The position numbers and the translations under genes are program-made. The notes under the pieces were generated by a model that worked only from the letters and a program-made list of their open reading frames with translations, was not told where the DNA came from and did no database searches. A stretch of DNA of 64,000 nucleotides from the NCBI RefSeq assembly GCF_017876295.1, contig NZ_JAGINT010000001.1, positions 1,984,001 to 2,048,000 on the forward strand, written 5' to 3'. Positions 39,802 to 48,931 of the stretch are shown in pieces; position 1 is the first letter of the stretch, and each line of letters opens with the position of its first letter. This stretch comes from Kribbella aluminosa. Its GTDB lineage: Bacteria > Actinomycetota > Actinomycetes > Propionibacteriales > Kribbellaceae.

Positions 39802-42525
39802 ATGGTGACCAACTGGGTGCTGTCCGACGCGCCGGCCGTGGCGGATCTGACCAGGCTGACGGCGTACGACCTGCGCTGTGAACACCGCGTCGAGCCGCTC
39901 GGCATCGGTACGCGGCGGCCGCGGCTGAGCTGGCGGCTCGCGTCTCCGGCCCGCGGCGACCGGCAGGACGCGTTCCGCGTGCAGGTGCTGCGCGACGGCG
40001 TGCAGGTGTGGGACAGCGGATGGCGGTCCGAGTGGGAGACGTACGTCGACCACGGAGGCGCGCCGTTGACCTCGCAGACCGACTATGTGTGGCAACTGTC
40101 GGTGCGAGACGCGGCCGGGGAGGTGACCAGCGCCGAGGCGACGTTCGCGACCGGGCTCTTCCACGACGACGAGTGGGAGGCGCACTGGATCGAGCACGAC
40201 TACGAGACCGACCCGTACTTCGAGCCGCCGGTCGACCGCCAGGAGCCGCGAACGGTGCGCCAGGCAACGATCGCACCGCCGAGGCACTACCGGCGCTCGT
40301 TCGAGCTGACCCGGCCGATCAGCCGGGCGCGGGTCTACGTGACCGCGCACGGGCTGTACCAGTTCAGCGCGAACGGCCAGCGGATCGGGAACGACGAGCT
40401 GACGCCAGGGTGGACCGATTATCGCGAGCGGGTCGCCTACCAGACGTACGACGTGACCGGCCTGCTGCACGAGGGCGAGAACGTCATCGGTGCGGTGCTC
40501 GGTGAGGGCTGGTGGTCCGGGTACGTCGGCTGGGACACCCGGAGCCACGCGCACCACTACGGCAAGAAGCCGCAGCTCCTGGCGCAACTCGTCGTCGACC
40601 ACCCGGACGGTTCGCGGACCGTGGTGGCGACCGACGGGCGCTGGGTCGAGCGTGTCGGGCCGATCCGGTTCGCGGACCTGCTGATGGGGGAGTCGTACGA
40701 CGCCCGCCTCGAGCTCGGCGACTGGTCGAGCCCGGGGTACGACGCGAGCGACTGGGCGCCGGCGGGTGACCTCGGTGGCGACGTGTCGACGCTGATCGCC
40801 GCGACGACCGATCCGGTGCGGGTCACGGAGGAGGTGCCGGCGGTCGCCGTGACAGCGCTCGAATCAGGGCGTTTCATCGTCGATCTCGGGCAGAACGTCG
40901 CGGGCCGGGTGCGGTTGCGGGTGCGCGGAGCCCAGGCCGGTCAGCAGATCCGGTTGCGGCACGGCGAGATGCTGCAGGCCGACGGCTCGTTGTACACCGC
41001 GAACCTGCGGACCGCCGACGCGACCGACTACTTCGTCAGCGCGGGTGCGGACGAGGAGTTCTTCGAGCCGATCTTCACCGTGCACGGGTTCCGCTACGTC
41101 GAGGTCGACGGGTATCCGGGCGAGTTGACCGCGGACGACGTCGTCGGCCAGGTGCTGCACTCCGACACCCCGGTCGCGGGGCGGTTCGAGTGTTCGGACG
41201 CGGGCGTCAACCAGTTGCTGAGCAACATCCGGTGGGGTCAGCGGGGCAACTTCGTCAGCGTGCCGACCGACTGCCCGCAGCGCGACGAGCGGCTCGGCTG
41301 GACGGCGGACGCGCAGATCTTCCTGCCGACCGCGGCGTACCAGGCCGACGTACTGACGTTCTTCGAGAACTGGTTCGCGGATCTCGCGGTCGCGCAGACC
41401 GGCGAGGGCGCCATCCCGGACGTCATCCCGCACGTCATCACCGGCCGGCACGGGACACCTGCCTGGGCGGACGCCGCGACGATCGTGCCGTGGACGCTGT
41501 ACCGGATCTACGGCGACGAGCGGGTGCTGCGGACCGCGTGGCCGGTCATGCGGCGCTGGGTCGACTACGTGCACCGGGCGAACCCGGACCTGATCTGGCG
41601 GCACCGGACGAGCGGGCACTACGGCGACTGGTTGCAGGTCGGCGTGGTGACGGACCGGGACCTGCTCGCGACGGCGTACTTCGCGCGGAGTGTGGAGTTC
41701 ACGGCGGCGGCGGCTCGGGTGCTCGGGCTGGCCGACGAGGCGGCGGCGTACAGCGAGCTGTGGGAGAAGGTCAGGGCGGCCTTCGTCGCGGAGTTCGTGG
41801 ATGCCGAGGGCAAGCTTCGTGGGGATACGCAGACCGGGTACCTGCTGCCGTTGGCGTTCGGGTTGCTGGACGAGCAGGCTGAGCAGACAGCGGTGAAGCA
41901 GCTGGTCGCCGACCTCGAGCGGCGCGGGCGGTCGCTGACCACCGGATTCGCCGGGGTGGCGCTGCTGTGCCCGATGCTGACGAAGTACGGGCACGCCGAC
42001 CTGGCGTACGACCTGCTGCACGACGACCGGTACCCCTCGTGGGGGTACTCGATCAAGCACGGCGCGACGACCATCTGGGAACGCTGGGACGGCTGGACCG
42101 AGGAGAACGGGTTCGGCCCGGTCGCGATGAACTCGTTCAACCACTACTCGCTCGGCTCCGTCGGAGAATGGCTGTACGCCGACGTCGCCGGGATCAGCCA
42201 GTCACCGGAGTCCGTCGGCTTCCGCGACCTGGTCATCAACCCGCACCCCGGCGGCCGCCTCACCTGGGCCAAGGCGTCCTACGACACCCCCACCGGTCGC
42301 GTATCCACCCACTGGCAGCTCAGCGACGGCGCCTTCACCCTCGACGTCACGATCCCACCCGGCGCCACCGCCACCATCCACATCCCCACCTCTGCCCCCG
42401 ACTCCGTCGAGGAGAGCGGCCACCCACTCACAACCGCCGAAGGCCTCACCCCGCTGGAACCCACACCCACCACAGCCATCTGCCGAGCCCACCCCGGCAC
42501 CTACCGCTTCACCACCCCTGCTTGA
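39802..42525 (+). CDS. GH78 alpha-L-rhamnosidase
   Basis: Inverting cytoplasmic exo-enzyme of 907 residues that removes alpha-L-rhamnose, for example from rhamnogalacturonan oligosaccharides. The domain order is normal: Ig-like start (LRCEHRVEPLGI), Bac_rhamnosid_N with WTDYRERVAYQTYDVT, beta domain, (alpha/alpha)6 barrel with DCPQRDERLGWTAD carrying the general acid, HYGDWLQVG, and TTIWERWDGWTEENGFG, then a C-terminal beta domain ending in GxYRF. No signal peptide. The start is ATG 39802, possibly leaderless; in-frame GTGs at 39805 and 39817 are alternatives. Confidence 0.92.
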   Translation: MVTNWVLSDAPAVADLTRLTAYDLRCEHRVEPLGIGTRRPRLSWRLASPARGDRQDAFRVQVLRDGVQVWDSGWRSEWETYVDHGGAPLTSQTDYVWQLSVRDAAGEVTSAEATFATGLFHDDEWEAHWIEHDYETDPYFEPPVDRQEPRTVRQATIAPPRHYRRSFELTRPISRARVYVTAHGLYQFSANGQRIGNDELTPGWTDYRERVAYQTYDVTGLLHEGENVIGAVLGEGWWSGYVGWDTRSHAHHYGKKPQLLAQLVVDHPDGSRTVVATDGRWVERVGPIRFADLLMGESYDARLELGDWSSPGYDASDWAPAGDLGGDVSTLIAATTDPVRVTEEVPAVAVTALESGRFIVDLGQNVAGRVRLRVRGAQAGQQIRLRHGEMLQADGSLYTANLRTADATDYFVSAGADEEFFEPIFTVHGFRYVEVDGYPGELTADDVVGQVLHSDTPVAGRFECSDAGVNQLLSNIRWGQRGNFVSVPTDCPQRDERLGWTADAQIFLPTAAYQADVLTFFENWFADLAVAQTGEGAIPDVIPHVITGRHGTPAWADAATIVPWTLYRIYGDERVLRTAWPVMRRWVDYVHRANPDLIWRHRTSGHYGDWLQVGVVTDRDLLATAYFARSVEFTAAAARVLGLADEAAAYSELWEKVRAAFVAEFVDAEGKLRGDTQTGYLLPLAFGLLDEQAEQTAVKQLVADLERRGRSLTTGFAGVALLCPMLTKYGHADLAYDLLHDDRYPSWGYSIKHGATTIWERWDGWTEENGFGPVAMNSFNHYSLGSVGEWLYADVAGISQSPESVGFRDLVINPHPGGRLTWAKASYDTPTGRVSTHWQLSDGAFTLDVTIPPGATATIHIPTSAPDSVEESGHPLTTAEGLTPLEPTPTTAICRAHPGTYRFTTPA

Positions 42526-42566
42526 CCCGGCGCCCTGGTGTGACCCACGCGCCCGCCACTGGCGCG

Positions 42567-42654
42567 CACACGAGTGGATATCCGCTCGGCTTGGGGGTTC
42601 TCCGCTGGTATGCGGGTGGAGAACCCGCAACGCGAGTGGATATCCGGCCGTGTG
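42567..42654. repeat. Structured intergenic element with direct and inverted repeats
   Basis: The 14-base direct repeat CGAGTGGATATCCG occurs at 42571-42584 and 42633-42646. Between the copies is a perfect 9-bp hairpin GGGTTCTCC/GGAGAACCC (42595-42603 and 42618-42626). Outer CACACG (42567) and CGTGTG (42649) are complementary. The nested layout resembles a REP-like unit rather than a simple terminator. Confidence 0.6.
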
Positions 42655-42659
42655 GGACG

Positions 42660-42689
42660 CCGGGTGGCCCCGGGACCGGGGCCACCCGG
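42660..42689. terminator. Strong hairpin between convergent rhamnosidase and LacI genes
   Basis: A perfect 12-bp stem CCGGGTGGCCCC/GGGGCCACCCGG with the six-base loop GGGACC. It lies between two gene ends and has no T-tract. It is the best bidirectional terminator candidate in the window. Confidence 0.65.
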
Positions 42690-42762
42690 GGCGTGGGGCT
42701 AACTCGCGGTTGGGCAGGCCGGGGGCGCTGCCTCGGAAGGTGCGGATCGTCCGGGGGTGGGG

Positions 42763-43767
42763 TTAGCGCCGGGGGGAGTGGCGGGGTGGGGGTGCTGTCG
42801 AGGCGCGGACCACGAGTTCGCCGCGGATGTGGGTGGTGGCGGTGGAGGGCTTCGGGGCGAAGCGGGACCAGGCCTGGCGGCCGACCTCGACGGTGGAGAC
42901 GGCGTACGTGGTGAGGCCGGGATCGGTGTGGGCGCTCATCGGGGCATCGTCGATGCCGGCGACCGACAGGTCGTGCGGGACCGACAGGCCGAGTTCGCGG
43001 AGGCGGCTGAGGACGCCGACGGCGACGTGGTCGTTGAAGCAGATGATCGCGGTCGGCTTGTACGTCAGCGCCTCCTCGACCGCCTCCCGCCCGTCGGCGA
43101 GCGTGGACCCGCACGGCACCCGGAAAATGGTCAGACCGGACGCCTCCGGCGAGCGGAACCCGCGCTGGCGTTGCTGGTCCGACCACGCCGCGGTCGGCCC
43201 CTGCAGGTACGCGATCCGCTTGTGCCCGAGCGCCGCGAGATGCTCGCACAGCGCCCGGACGCCGAGGTGGTAGTCGACGACCACCGAGCCGACCGCGTGA
43301 TGACGCAGTACCCGGTTGATCAGCACCAGCCGGCGCGCGGCCTCCGCGACCTCGCGGAGCCGGGGCGTACTCATCCGCGGCGCGCACAGCAACAGCCCGT
43401 CGACCCAGCGGGCTAGCTCGATCGCGGACCGGTACTCCTGCTCCGGGTCCTCGTCGGTGCCGGCCACCAGCGTGTGGTGCTGCTCGGCCGCCGCCTCGGC
43501 CGCGAACCCCTTGAGGATCTCCGCGAAGTACGAATTGCCGAGATCCGGTACGACGACGCCGACCGTGCGGCTGCTTCCGCGCAGCAGGGTCTGGGCGGCT
43601 GGGTTCGGCCGGTAGCCGACGTCGTTCGCGGCCGCGCGGACCCGCTCGGTGACCCCCGGCGACACCGGCTTGCCGCCGCTCAGCACCCGCGACACGGTCG
43701 CCGTCGACACCTCGGCCAGCCGCGCCACGTCGTGAATCGTGGCCCGGGCTGCAGTCGGCTCTCTCAC
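42763..43767 (-). CDS. LacI-family transcriptional regulator
   Basis: Regulator of 334 residues with helix-turn-helix ATIHDVARLAEVSTATVSRVLSGG, hinge NPAAQTLLRG and a sugar-binding effector domain (VGVVVPDLGNSYFAEILKGF; the ICFNDHVAVGVL segment). Start GTG 43767, with no strong ribosome-binding site, so it may be leaderless. A GGAAAAGGTTTACA operator lies 49 bases upstream on its own strand (43816-43829) and a second copy (43884-43897) lies at the divergent pectinesterase promoter. Autoregulation plus control of pectinesterase, rhamnosidase and one GH28 gene is inferred. Confidence 0.9.
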   Translation of the reverse strand: MREPTAARATIHDVARLAEVSTATVSRVLSGGKPVSPGVTERVRAAANDVGYRPNPAAQTLLRGSSRTVGVVVPDLGNSYFAEILKGFAAEAAAEQHHTLVAGTDEDPEQEYRSAIELARWVDGLLLCAPRMSTPRLREVAEAARRLVLINRVLRHHAVGSVVVDYHLGVRALCEHLAALGHKRIAYLQGPTAAWSDQQRQRGFRSPEASGLTIFRVPCGSTLADGREAVEEALTYKPTAIICFNDHVAVGVLSRLRELGLSVPHDLSVAGIDDAPMSAHTDPGLTTYAVSTVEVGRQAWSRFAPKPSTATTHIRGELVVRASTAPPPRHSPRR

Positions 43768-43815
43768 CAGCCCATTGGACCATGACGACGGCGCGGATCG
43801 CTGCCATTCGGGCGA

Positions 43816-43897
43816 TGTAAACCTTTTCCCGATTTCCCCCGACGAACCCTTGACGCCGCCGCGGCACGCTGCGACGGTTGGCAGGAAAAGGATTACC
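43816..43897. promoter_or_regulatory. Divergent control region with two GGTAAASSTTTACC-type operators
   Basis: GGAAAAGGTTTACA reads on the minus strand at 43829-43816 and GGAAAAGGATTACC on the plus strand at 43884-43897; 12 of 14 positions are identical. On the plus strand TTGACG (43850-43855) and GACGGT (43873-43878) form a candidate promoter whose start would fall at the second operator. Confidence 0.6.
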
Positions 43898-43946
43898 CTG
43901 CCACCGCCCCGGGCTCTCCGCGCGGTGGTCTGCGCGAGGAGACGCC

Positions 43947-46391
43947 GTGCGAAATCGTCTGATCAGCTGGTGCCTGGTGGTTCTCGTCGGAGCCGGTCTG
44001 CTGACGCTGTCCGCCGGTCCGGCCACCGCGGCGAACCCGGCGACCTACGGACCGTTCGATCCGCGGATCGAGCTCGCCGGCCATTGGGGCCGCGACGACG
44101 ACACCGCGATCACCGTGAACTCCGGATCGTCGGTCCGTCTCCGGTTCACCGGATCCCACCTCGGAGCGCTGTTCGACACCTCGTCGATCACCGTCCCGGC
44201 CCAGCTGTACGTCGCGATCGACGGCCAGGCGCCCGTGCTGCAGAAGGCCGACGCCGACCACAAGGTGTTCGCCGACGACCTCGACCCGGCCGTCGCGCAC
44301 ACGGCGGAGCTGCTGGTCAAGGACGTCGACGAGTACGAGAACCGCTGGAACGTCCCGCTGCAGACCGGGATCGTGCTGAAGAAGCTCGAGCTCGCCCCGG
44401 ACGCGAAACTGATCCCGCTGCCGACCACCTCCGAGCACCGCATCGAGTTCTACGGCGACTCGATCACCCAGGGCGTGATGGCGCTCTGCCCGGAGCTCGG
44501 CACCGACTGCGCGGACGGCACCAAGGCGTACCCGCACCTGGTCGGCGAGGCGTTCGGCGCGGACACCAACCAGGTCGGCTTCGGCAAGCAGGGCATCCTG
44601 CAGCCGGGGCACGGCAACGTCGGTACGGCGGCCGACTCGTTCGGCTGGAACCTCGCCGGCTTCCCCGCGGACGGGTTCGACCCGGGCGCGGTCGTCGTCA
44701 ACTTCGGCACGAACGACGCGGCGTACGGGAGCGCGGAGTTCACCGCGGGGTATGTCGCGTATCTGCGGAGGATCCGGGCGGCCGATCCGAAGGCGCTGAT
44801 CGTTGCCCTGCGCCCTTTCAACGGGACGCATGCGGGCGACATCAATGCGGCGGTTGCGGCGACGAAGGATCGTCGGATCGTGTACGTCGACACGACGGAC
44901 TGGCTGGGGGCGGGTGACTTCAACGGCAGTACGCATCCGAATGTGCAGGGGCATCAGGTTGCTGCTGCCAAGTTGACTGCCGTGTTGAAGGGGCTCACCG
45001 GGTGGGCTACTGGGGCGGCTGGTGCGGCGACACTTTCGCCGCAAGGGCCTGAGAACGCGACGTGTTCGGATACGGCGTTGAGTATGAGCTTTCAGGGGCC
45101 GGTGCAGCTCGGGGTGAGTGGGAAGGTGCAGATCCACAAGGCGAACGGTGACGTCGTGGACACCGTCAGCCTGGCGGAGCTGGCGTCGTACCAGCGGACT
45201 GTTGGTGGGGCGCGGACGGACTTCGATCAAGTGCATGTGTGGATGTACCAGGCGGTTGTGGTCGATGGGCGGACGGTCACTGTGTATCCGCACCGGCGGC
45301 TTGCGGGTGGGCAGGTGTACTACGTGACGGTCGACCCCGGGTTCGTGGTCGGGGATCATGGTGTGAGTGGGGTGAATCCGTGGAGGTTCCGGACGCGGCA
45401 AGATCCCGGGACTGACGAGAAGCTGCGCGTGGACGCGCATGGGAGCGGGGACTTCTGCACCGTGCAGGGGGCGATCGACTTCGTCGGGGAGGGGGAGAAG
45501 GCGACGATCGAGGTGGCGCCTGGGTTGTACAGGGAGCTGGTCTGGGTGCCGCCGACCAAGCCGGGGTTGACGATTCGTGGGGCGGGCGCCGGCCGGACCG
45601 TGATCGGGTATCCGAACAACAACCTGCTGAACGGCGACTCCGCGATGGGCAGCGTGCCGCAGGAGCAGTCGTACTGTCAGCGTCGCGTGATCCCGCAGTC
45701 CGACCGCTACAACTGCTGGCGTGCCGCGATGGGTGTGTTCGCCGACGACTTCACGCTGTCGGACGTGACGGTGCAGAACCTCACGCCGTACCGCGGCTCG
45801 CAGGCCGAGGCGTTCTTCGGGAACGGGGACCGGATGGTGCTTGCGCGGGTCCGCGTCCTCGGGTACCAGGACAGCCTGCGGTTGCAGGGCAAGGCGTTCG
45901 TGACGAACAGCTACATCGAGGGTGATGTGGACTTCGTCTGGGGGACCGGCGGCGTGTTCATGCAGGACTCCGAGCTGAAGGCGCTGCACGAGGGGTACTA
46001 CAACCAGGTCCGCAACATCGACAACGGACCCGGCAACGTCTTCGTCCGGGTCCGGCTGACCCGGGCGCCGGGGCTGGCCGACGACAGCGTCTACCTGGCT
46101 CGCGCCGAGCTCGGCCGGTTCCCGACGAGTCAGGTGGTGTTCATCGACTCCGCGATGGACAGCCACGTGAAGACGACCGGCTGGCAGCTCACCAGCCCCA
46201 ACGACTGCGCGGCCGCCGGGCAGATCCGGTTCTGGGAGTACCACAGCACCGACCTGGCCGGCCGGCCGCTCGACACCACCGCACGACTCGCGTGTTCCCG
46301 GCGGCTCAGCGACGAGGAGGCCGCACAGTTGCGCGACCCGTCGTACGTGTTCGCCGGCTGGCACCCGGTCGTTCCCCGCCCCGAAAGGTAG
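43947..46391 (+). CDS. Secreted SGNH esterase / pectin methylesterase fusion
   Basis: Bifunctional exported protein of 814 residues. Sec signal (residues 1-30). A CE2-like beta domain (about 32-150) is followed by an SGNH/GDSL esterase (about 165-345) with FYGDSITQG (Ser172), NFGTNDAA and HPNVQGH. An SbsA-like Ig domain (about 365-470) leads to a pectin methylesterase beta-helix (about 475-800) with GYQDSL (Asp642) and GDVDFVWG (Asp662), the expected acid/base and nucleophile. The first half would remove acetyl groups and the second methyl groups from pectin. Start GTG 43947 with GAGGAG five bases upstream. Confidence 0.9.
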   Translation: MRNRLISWCLVVLVGAGLLTLSAGPATAANPATYGPFDPRIELAGHWGRDDDTAITVNSGSSVRLRFTGSHLGALFDTSSITVPAQLYVAIDGQAPVLQKADADHKVFADDLDPAVAHTAELLVKDVDEYENRWNVPLQTGIVLKKLELAPDAKLIPLPTTSEHRIEFYGDSITQGVMALCPELGTDCADGTKAYPHLVGEAFGADTNQVGFGKQGILQPGHGNVGTAADSFGWNLAGFPADGFDPGAVVVNFGTNDAAYGSAEFTAGYVAYLRRIRAADPKALIVALRPFNGTHAGDINAAVAATKDRRIVYVDTTDWLGAGDFNGSTHPNVQGHQVAAAKLTAVLKGLTGWATGAAGAATLSPQGPENATCSDTALSMSFQGPVQLGVSGKVQIHKANGDVVDTVSLAELASYQRTVGGARTDFDQVHVWMYQAVVVDGRTVTVYPHRRLAGGQVYYVTVDPGFVVGDHGVSGVNPWRFRTRQDPGTDEKLRVDAHGSGDFCTVQGAIDFVGEGEKATIEVAPGLYRELVWVPPTKPGLTIRGAGAGRTVIGYPNNNLLNGDSAMGSVPQEQSYCQRRVIPQSDRYNCWRAAMGVFADDFTLSDVTVQNLTPYRGSQAEAFFGNGDRMVLARVRVLGYQDSLRLQGKAFVTNSYIEGDVDFVWGTGGVFMQDSELKALHEGYYNQVRNIDNGPGNVFVRVRLTRAPGLADDSVYLARAELGRFPTSQVVFIDSAMDSHVKTTGWQLTSPNDCAAAGQIRFWEYHSTDLAGRPLDTTARLACSRRLSDEEAAQLRDPSYVFAGWHPVVPRPER

Positions 46392-46394
46392 TCC

Positions 46395-47660
46395 ATGATG
46401 AAGAACGTCAACCGCCGGACCGTTCTCGGAGGTGCTCTCGCCGTGACCGCAGGCACCGCAACCGGCTGGCCGTCGAACGCCGCCGCCAGCGAGGTACCGG
46501 CTGGAGCTGTACCGGCTGGAGGTGTGCCGGCTGGAGGTGTGCAGCCGCACCCGGCGCCGCGTCCTGTCGCGCCGGTGAATCAGGAGATCGCCGCCGCGCA
46601 CGCGGCGACGTACAAGACTCTGCCGCAGGTTGTCGTCGGCGTGGATGTGGAAGATCTGATGAAGATCCACACGGCGGCCGATGCGGATGCGCTCCGTCCG
46701 CAGCTGGTTGCACAGGTGTGGAAGGACACCGGCGTACTCCCGACCGCGCTGCCCACTGTGACACGCGACGTCGGAGCACCGTCCCTGCTACCGGCGTTCA
46801 CCGGCGTACGGCGGTACGACAAGCTCGACGTACCGATGGAGTTCGGGTACGTCTCCACGGTGTACCTGCTCGAGCCGACGCAGTCCACGCATCGCCGGGT
46901 CGCGTTCTACCACAACGGGCACGGTGAGGGACCGGAGACGATGCAGCCGGTCACCCAGGCGCTGCTCGACCGCGGGTACACCGTGCTGCTGTTCGCGATG
47001 CCGTTCTACCACTGGAACCCGAAGACCCTGCAGGACCCAGCTGACCCGACCAAGGTGCTGCAGCCGTCGCACAACGACCTGCCGCAGTGGGCCTCGGACA
47101 AGTACTCACCGCTGGCACTGTTCCTCACGCCGTTGTCGGTCGCGATGAACCACGTGCAGGCGACGTACCGCCCGTCGTCCGTGCAGATGGTCGGACTGTC
47201 CGGCGGCGGCTGGGCGACGACCGTGTACCCGGCGCTGGACACGCGGATCACCCGGTCGTACCCGGCCGCCGGCTCACTGCCGTTCTTCGTCCGGCCCGGG
47301 TCGCCGAAGCCGAGCCCGACGCGGGGCGACTGGGAGCAGCGGCTGGACATGCAGCCCGGGTTCTACGGGCTGGCCGACTTCCCGGACTTCTACGCGCTTG
47401 CGTCCATCGGGCGGAACCGGCGGCAGCTCCAGATCCTGAACCGGTTCGACGACTGCTGTTTCAACGGGGTCGGTCACCGGTCGTACGAAGCGGCTGTCCG
47501 GCAGCGGATCGCCGTCATCGGTACCGATGACGTCAGCAACGAGTCGAACGGCCACTGGGAGCTGCTCGAGGACGCCACCCACCAGATGCACGCGATCAGC
47601 CCGTACGCGCTGTCCGTGATCCTGTGGGACCTCGACGTCCATTGCGCCCATCTGCCCTAG
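46395..47660 (+). CDS. Tat-secreted alpha/beta hydrolase of unknown substrate
   Basis: Exported protein of 421 residues. It has a Tat signal (NRRTVLGGA), a short low-complexity linker with three PAGxV repeats, then a hydrolase domain. The nucleophile elbow is VGLSGGGW (Ser269), with VAFYHNGHGEG earlier and a late HWELLEDATHQMHAIS segment that may supply the histidine. The family is not one I can name; acetylxylan-esterase- or glucuronoyl-esterase-like roles are possible. It starts three bases after the pectinesterase stop (ATG 46395 or 46398), so it is co-transcribed. Its stop overlaps the convergent GH28 gene by four bases. Confidence 0.72.
   Translation: MMKNVNRRTVLGGALAVTAGTATGWPSNAAASEVPAGAVPAGGVPAGGVQPHPAPRPVAPVNQEIAAAHAATYKTLPQVVVGVDVEDLMKIHTAADADALRPQLVAQVWKDTGVLPTALPTVTRDVGAPSLLPAFTGVRRYDKLDVPMEFGYVSTVYLLEPTQSTHRRVAFYHNGHGEGPETMQPVTQALLDRGYTVLLFAMPFYHWNPKTLQDPADPTKVLQPSHNDLPQWASDKYSPLALFLTPLSVAMNHVQATYRPSSVQMVGLSGGGWATTVYPALDTRITRSYPAAGSLPFFVRPGSPKPSPTRGDWEQRLDMQPGFYGLADFPDFYALASIGRNRRQLQILNRFDDCCFNGVGHRSYEAAVRQRIAVIGTDDVSNESNGHWELLEDATHQMHAISPYALSVILWDLDVHCAHLP
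46494..46538 (+). repeat. 15-base tandem repeat, three copies
   Basis: Three copies of a GTRCCGGCTGGAGST unit encode VPAGA-VPAGG-VPAGG in the linker just after the Tat signal of the hydrolase, probably a flexible spacer. Confidence 0.85.
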
Positions 47661-48931
47661 CGGATCTGGTGGACGTCCTTCACCGGGTGACCGTTGACCT
47701 TGACGTTGTCGAAGCTCAGTGCCGTGTGCTGCACGGTGCTGGGCTGGTCGACGGTGAAGGCGCAGTCGACCAGCCGGAAGTCCTCGATCCGCGAGTGCCG
47801 GTAGCCGCGCAGCAGCAGCGCGTTCCGGGCGTGCTCGACGGTGATGCCGCGGAGCTCGACATTCCGGACGGACGGAGTCAGCGGGCCGGCGTCGCCCTCG
47901 CCGCGGTAGAAGTTGCACTGGACAACTTCCTTGGTGACCGCGGCGACCGTGAGGTCACGCAGGTACACGTTCTCCACGAAGCCGCCGCGGACCGCGTTGG
48001 ACTTGATGTACAGGGCGAAGTACGGCCCGTCGATCCGGCAGTTCCGTACGTAGACGTTGCGGATCCCGCCGGTGAGGTCCGAGCCGAGGGTGATCGCGCC
48101 GTACTTGACCCGCAGCTCGCAGCCCTCGATCAGCACGTCCTCGGTCGGTACGCCGACCCGCAGCCCGTCGGCCTCGCGCCCGGACTTGAGGGCGATGCAG
48201 TCGTCGCCGGCGTCGACGACGCAGCCGCTGACGACGACCGAACGGCAGGACTCGAGGTCGATCCCGTCGTTGTTCGGGCCCTGCGAGTCGAGGACGAGGT
48301 CGCGGATCGTCACGTTGCGGCACAGCACGGGGTGGATCTGCCAGAACGGTGAGCGAACCACGGTGACACCCTCGATCAGGACGTTGGTGCAGTTGTACGG
48401 CTGCACGAAGCTGGATCGCAGCCGGGTGCCGACGATGCGTTCCTCGAGGGGTACGCCGAAGAAGCTCTGCTCCCGCAAGACCTTGAACTCTTCGTCGCAC
48501 TCGTGGAACCACTGCCACCAACTGCTCCACGAGCCTTGCCCGTCCAGTGTGCCCGTGCCGGTGATCGCGATGTCGGTGCAGTTGTTCGCGTAGATCATCG
48601 GGGCATGGTTGAGGACTTCGAGGCCCTCGTAGCGCGTTTCGACCAGCGGGAGGTAGTCGGCCGGGTCGGTGCTGAAGCTGAGGGTGGCGCCCGCGCTGAC
48701 GTGCAGTTCGACGTACGACAGTAGGCGGATCCCGGTGGTGTGCCAGCGCCCGGGCGGTACGACGACGCGCCCGCCGCCGGACGCGTTGCACGCCTCGACG
48801 GCGGCGGCGATTCCGGGGCCGGCGTTCGCCTCGGTGGCGCCGTACGACGTGATCGGGAAGTCGACGGCGGGGAAGACCGGCGGCCGGACGGCGGCCTGGA
48901 TCCGGTCGGCGTCGGCCCAGCCGGCTTTCAC
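47657..48931 (-). CDS. Cytoplasmic GH28 polygalacturonase
   Basis: GH28 protein of 424 residues without a signal peptide. Motifs: NNDGIDLESC, DAGDDCIALKSG (both catalytic aspartates), then KYGAITLGSD where the usual GHG histidine is replaced, and YIKSN for RIK. The start GTG 48931 overlaps the stop of the upstream gene as GTGA, so it is the third, translationally coupled gene of a three-GH28 operon. The much longer open frame upstream is a shadow of the neighbouring GH28 gene. Confidence 0.88.
   Translation of the reverse strand: MKAGWADADRIQAAVRPPVFPAVDFPITSYGATEANAGPGIAAAVEACNASGGGRVVVPPGRWHTTGIRLLSYVELHVSAGATLSFSTDPADYLPLVETRYEGLEVLNHAPMIYANNCTDIAITGTGTLDGQGSWSSWWQWFHECDEEFKVLREQSFFGVPLEERIVGTRLRSSFVQPYNCTNVLIEGVTVVRSPFWQIHPVLCRNVTIRDLVLDSQGPNNDGIDLESCRSVVVSGCVVDAGDDCIALKSGREADGLRVGVPTEDVLIEGCELRVKYGAITLGSDLTGGIRNVYVRNCRIDGPYFALYIKSNAVRGGFVENVYLRDLTVAAVTKEVVQCNFYRGEGDAGPLTPSVRNVELRGITVEHARNALLLRGYRHSRIEDFRLVDCAFTVDQPSTVQHTALSFDNVKVNGHPVKDVHQIR

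Noticed and set aside
43878..43946. Earlier start for the esterase/pectinesterase fusion
   Set aside because: It would place 23 residues before the signal peptide and include the operator; GTG 43947 has GAGGAG at the right distance.
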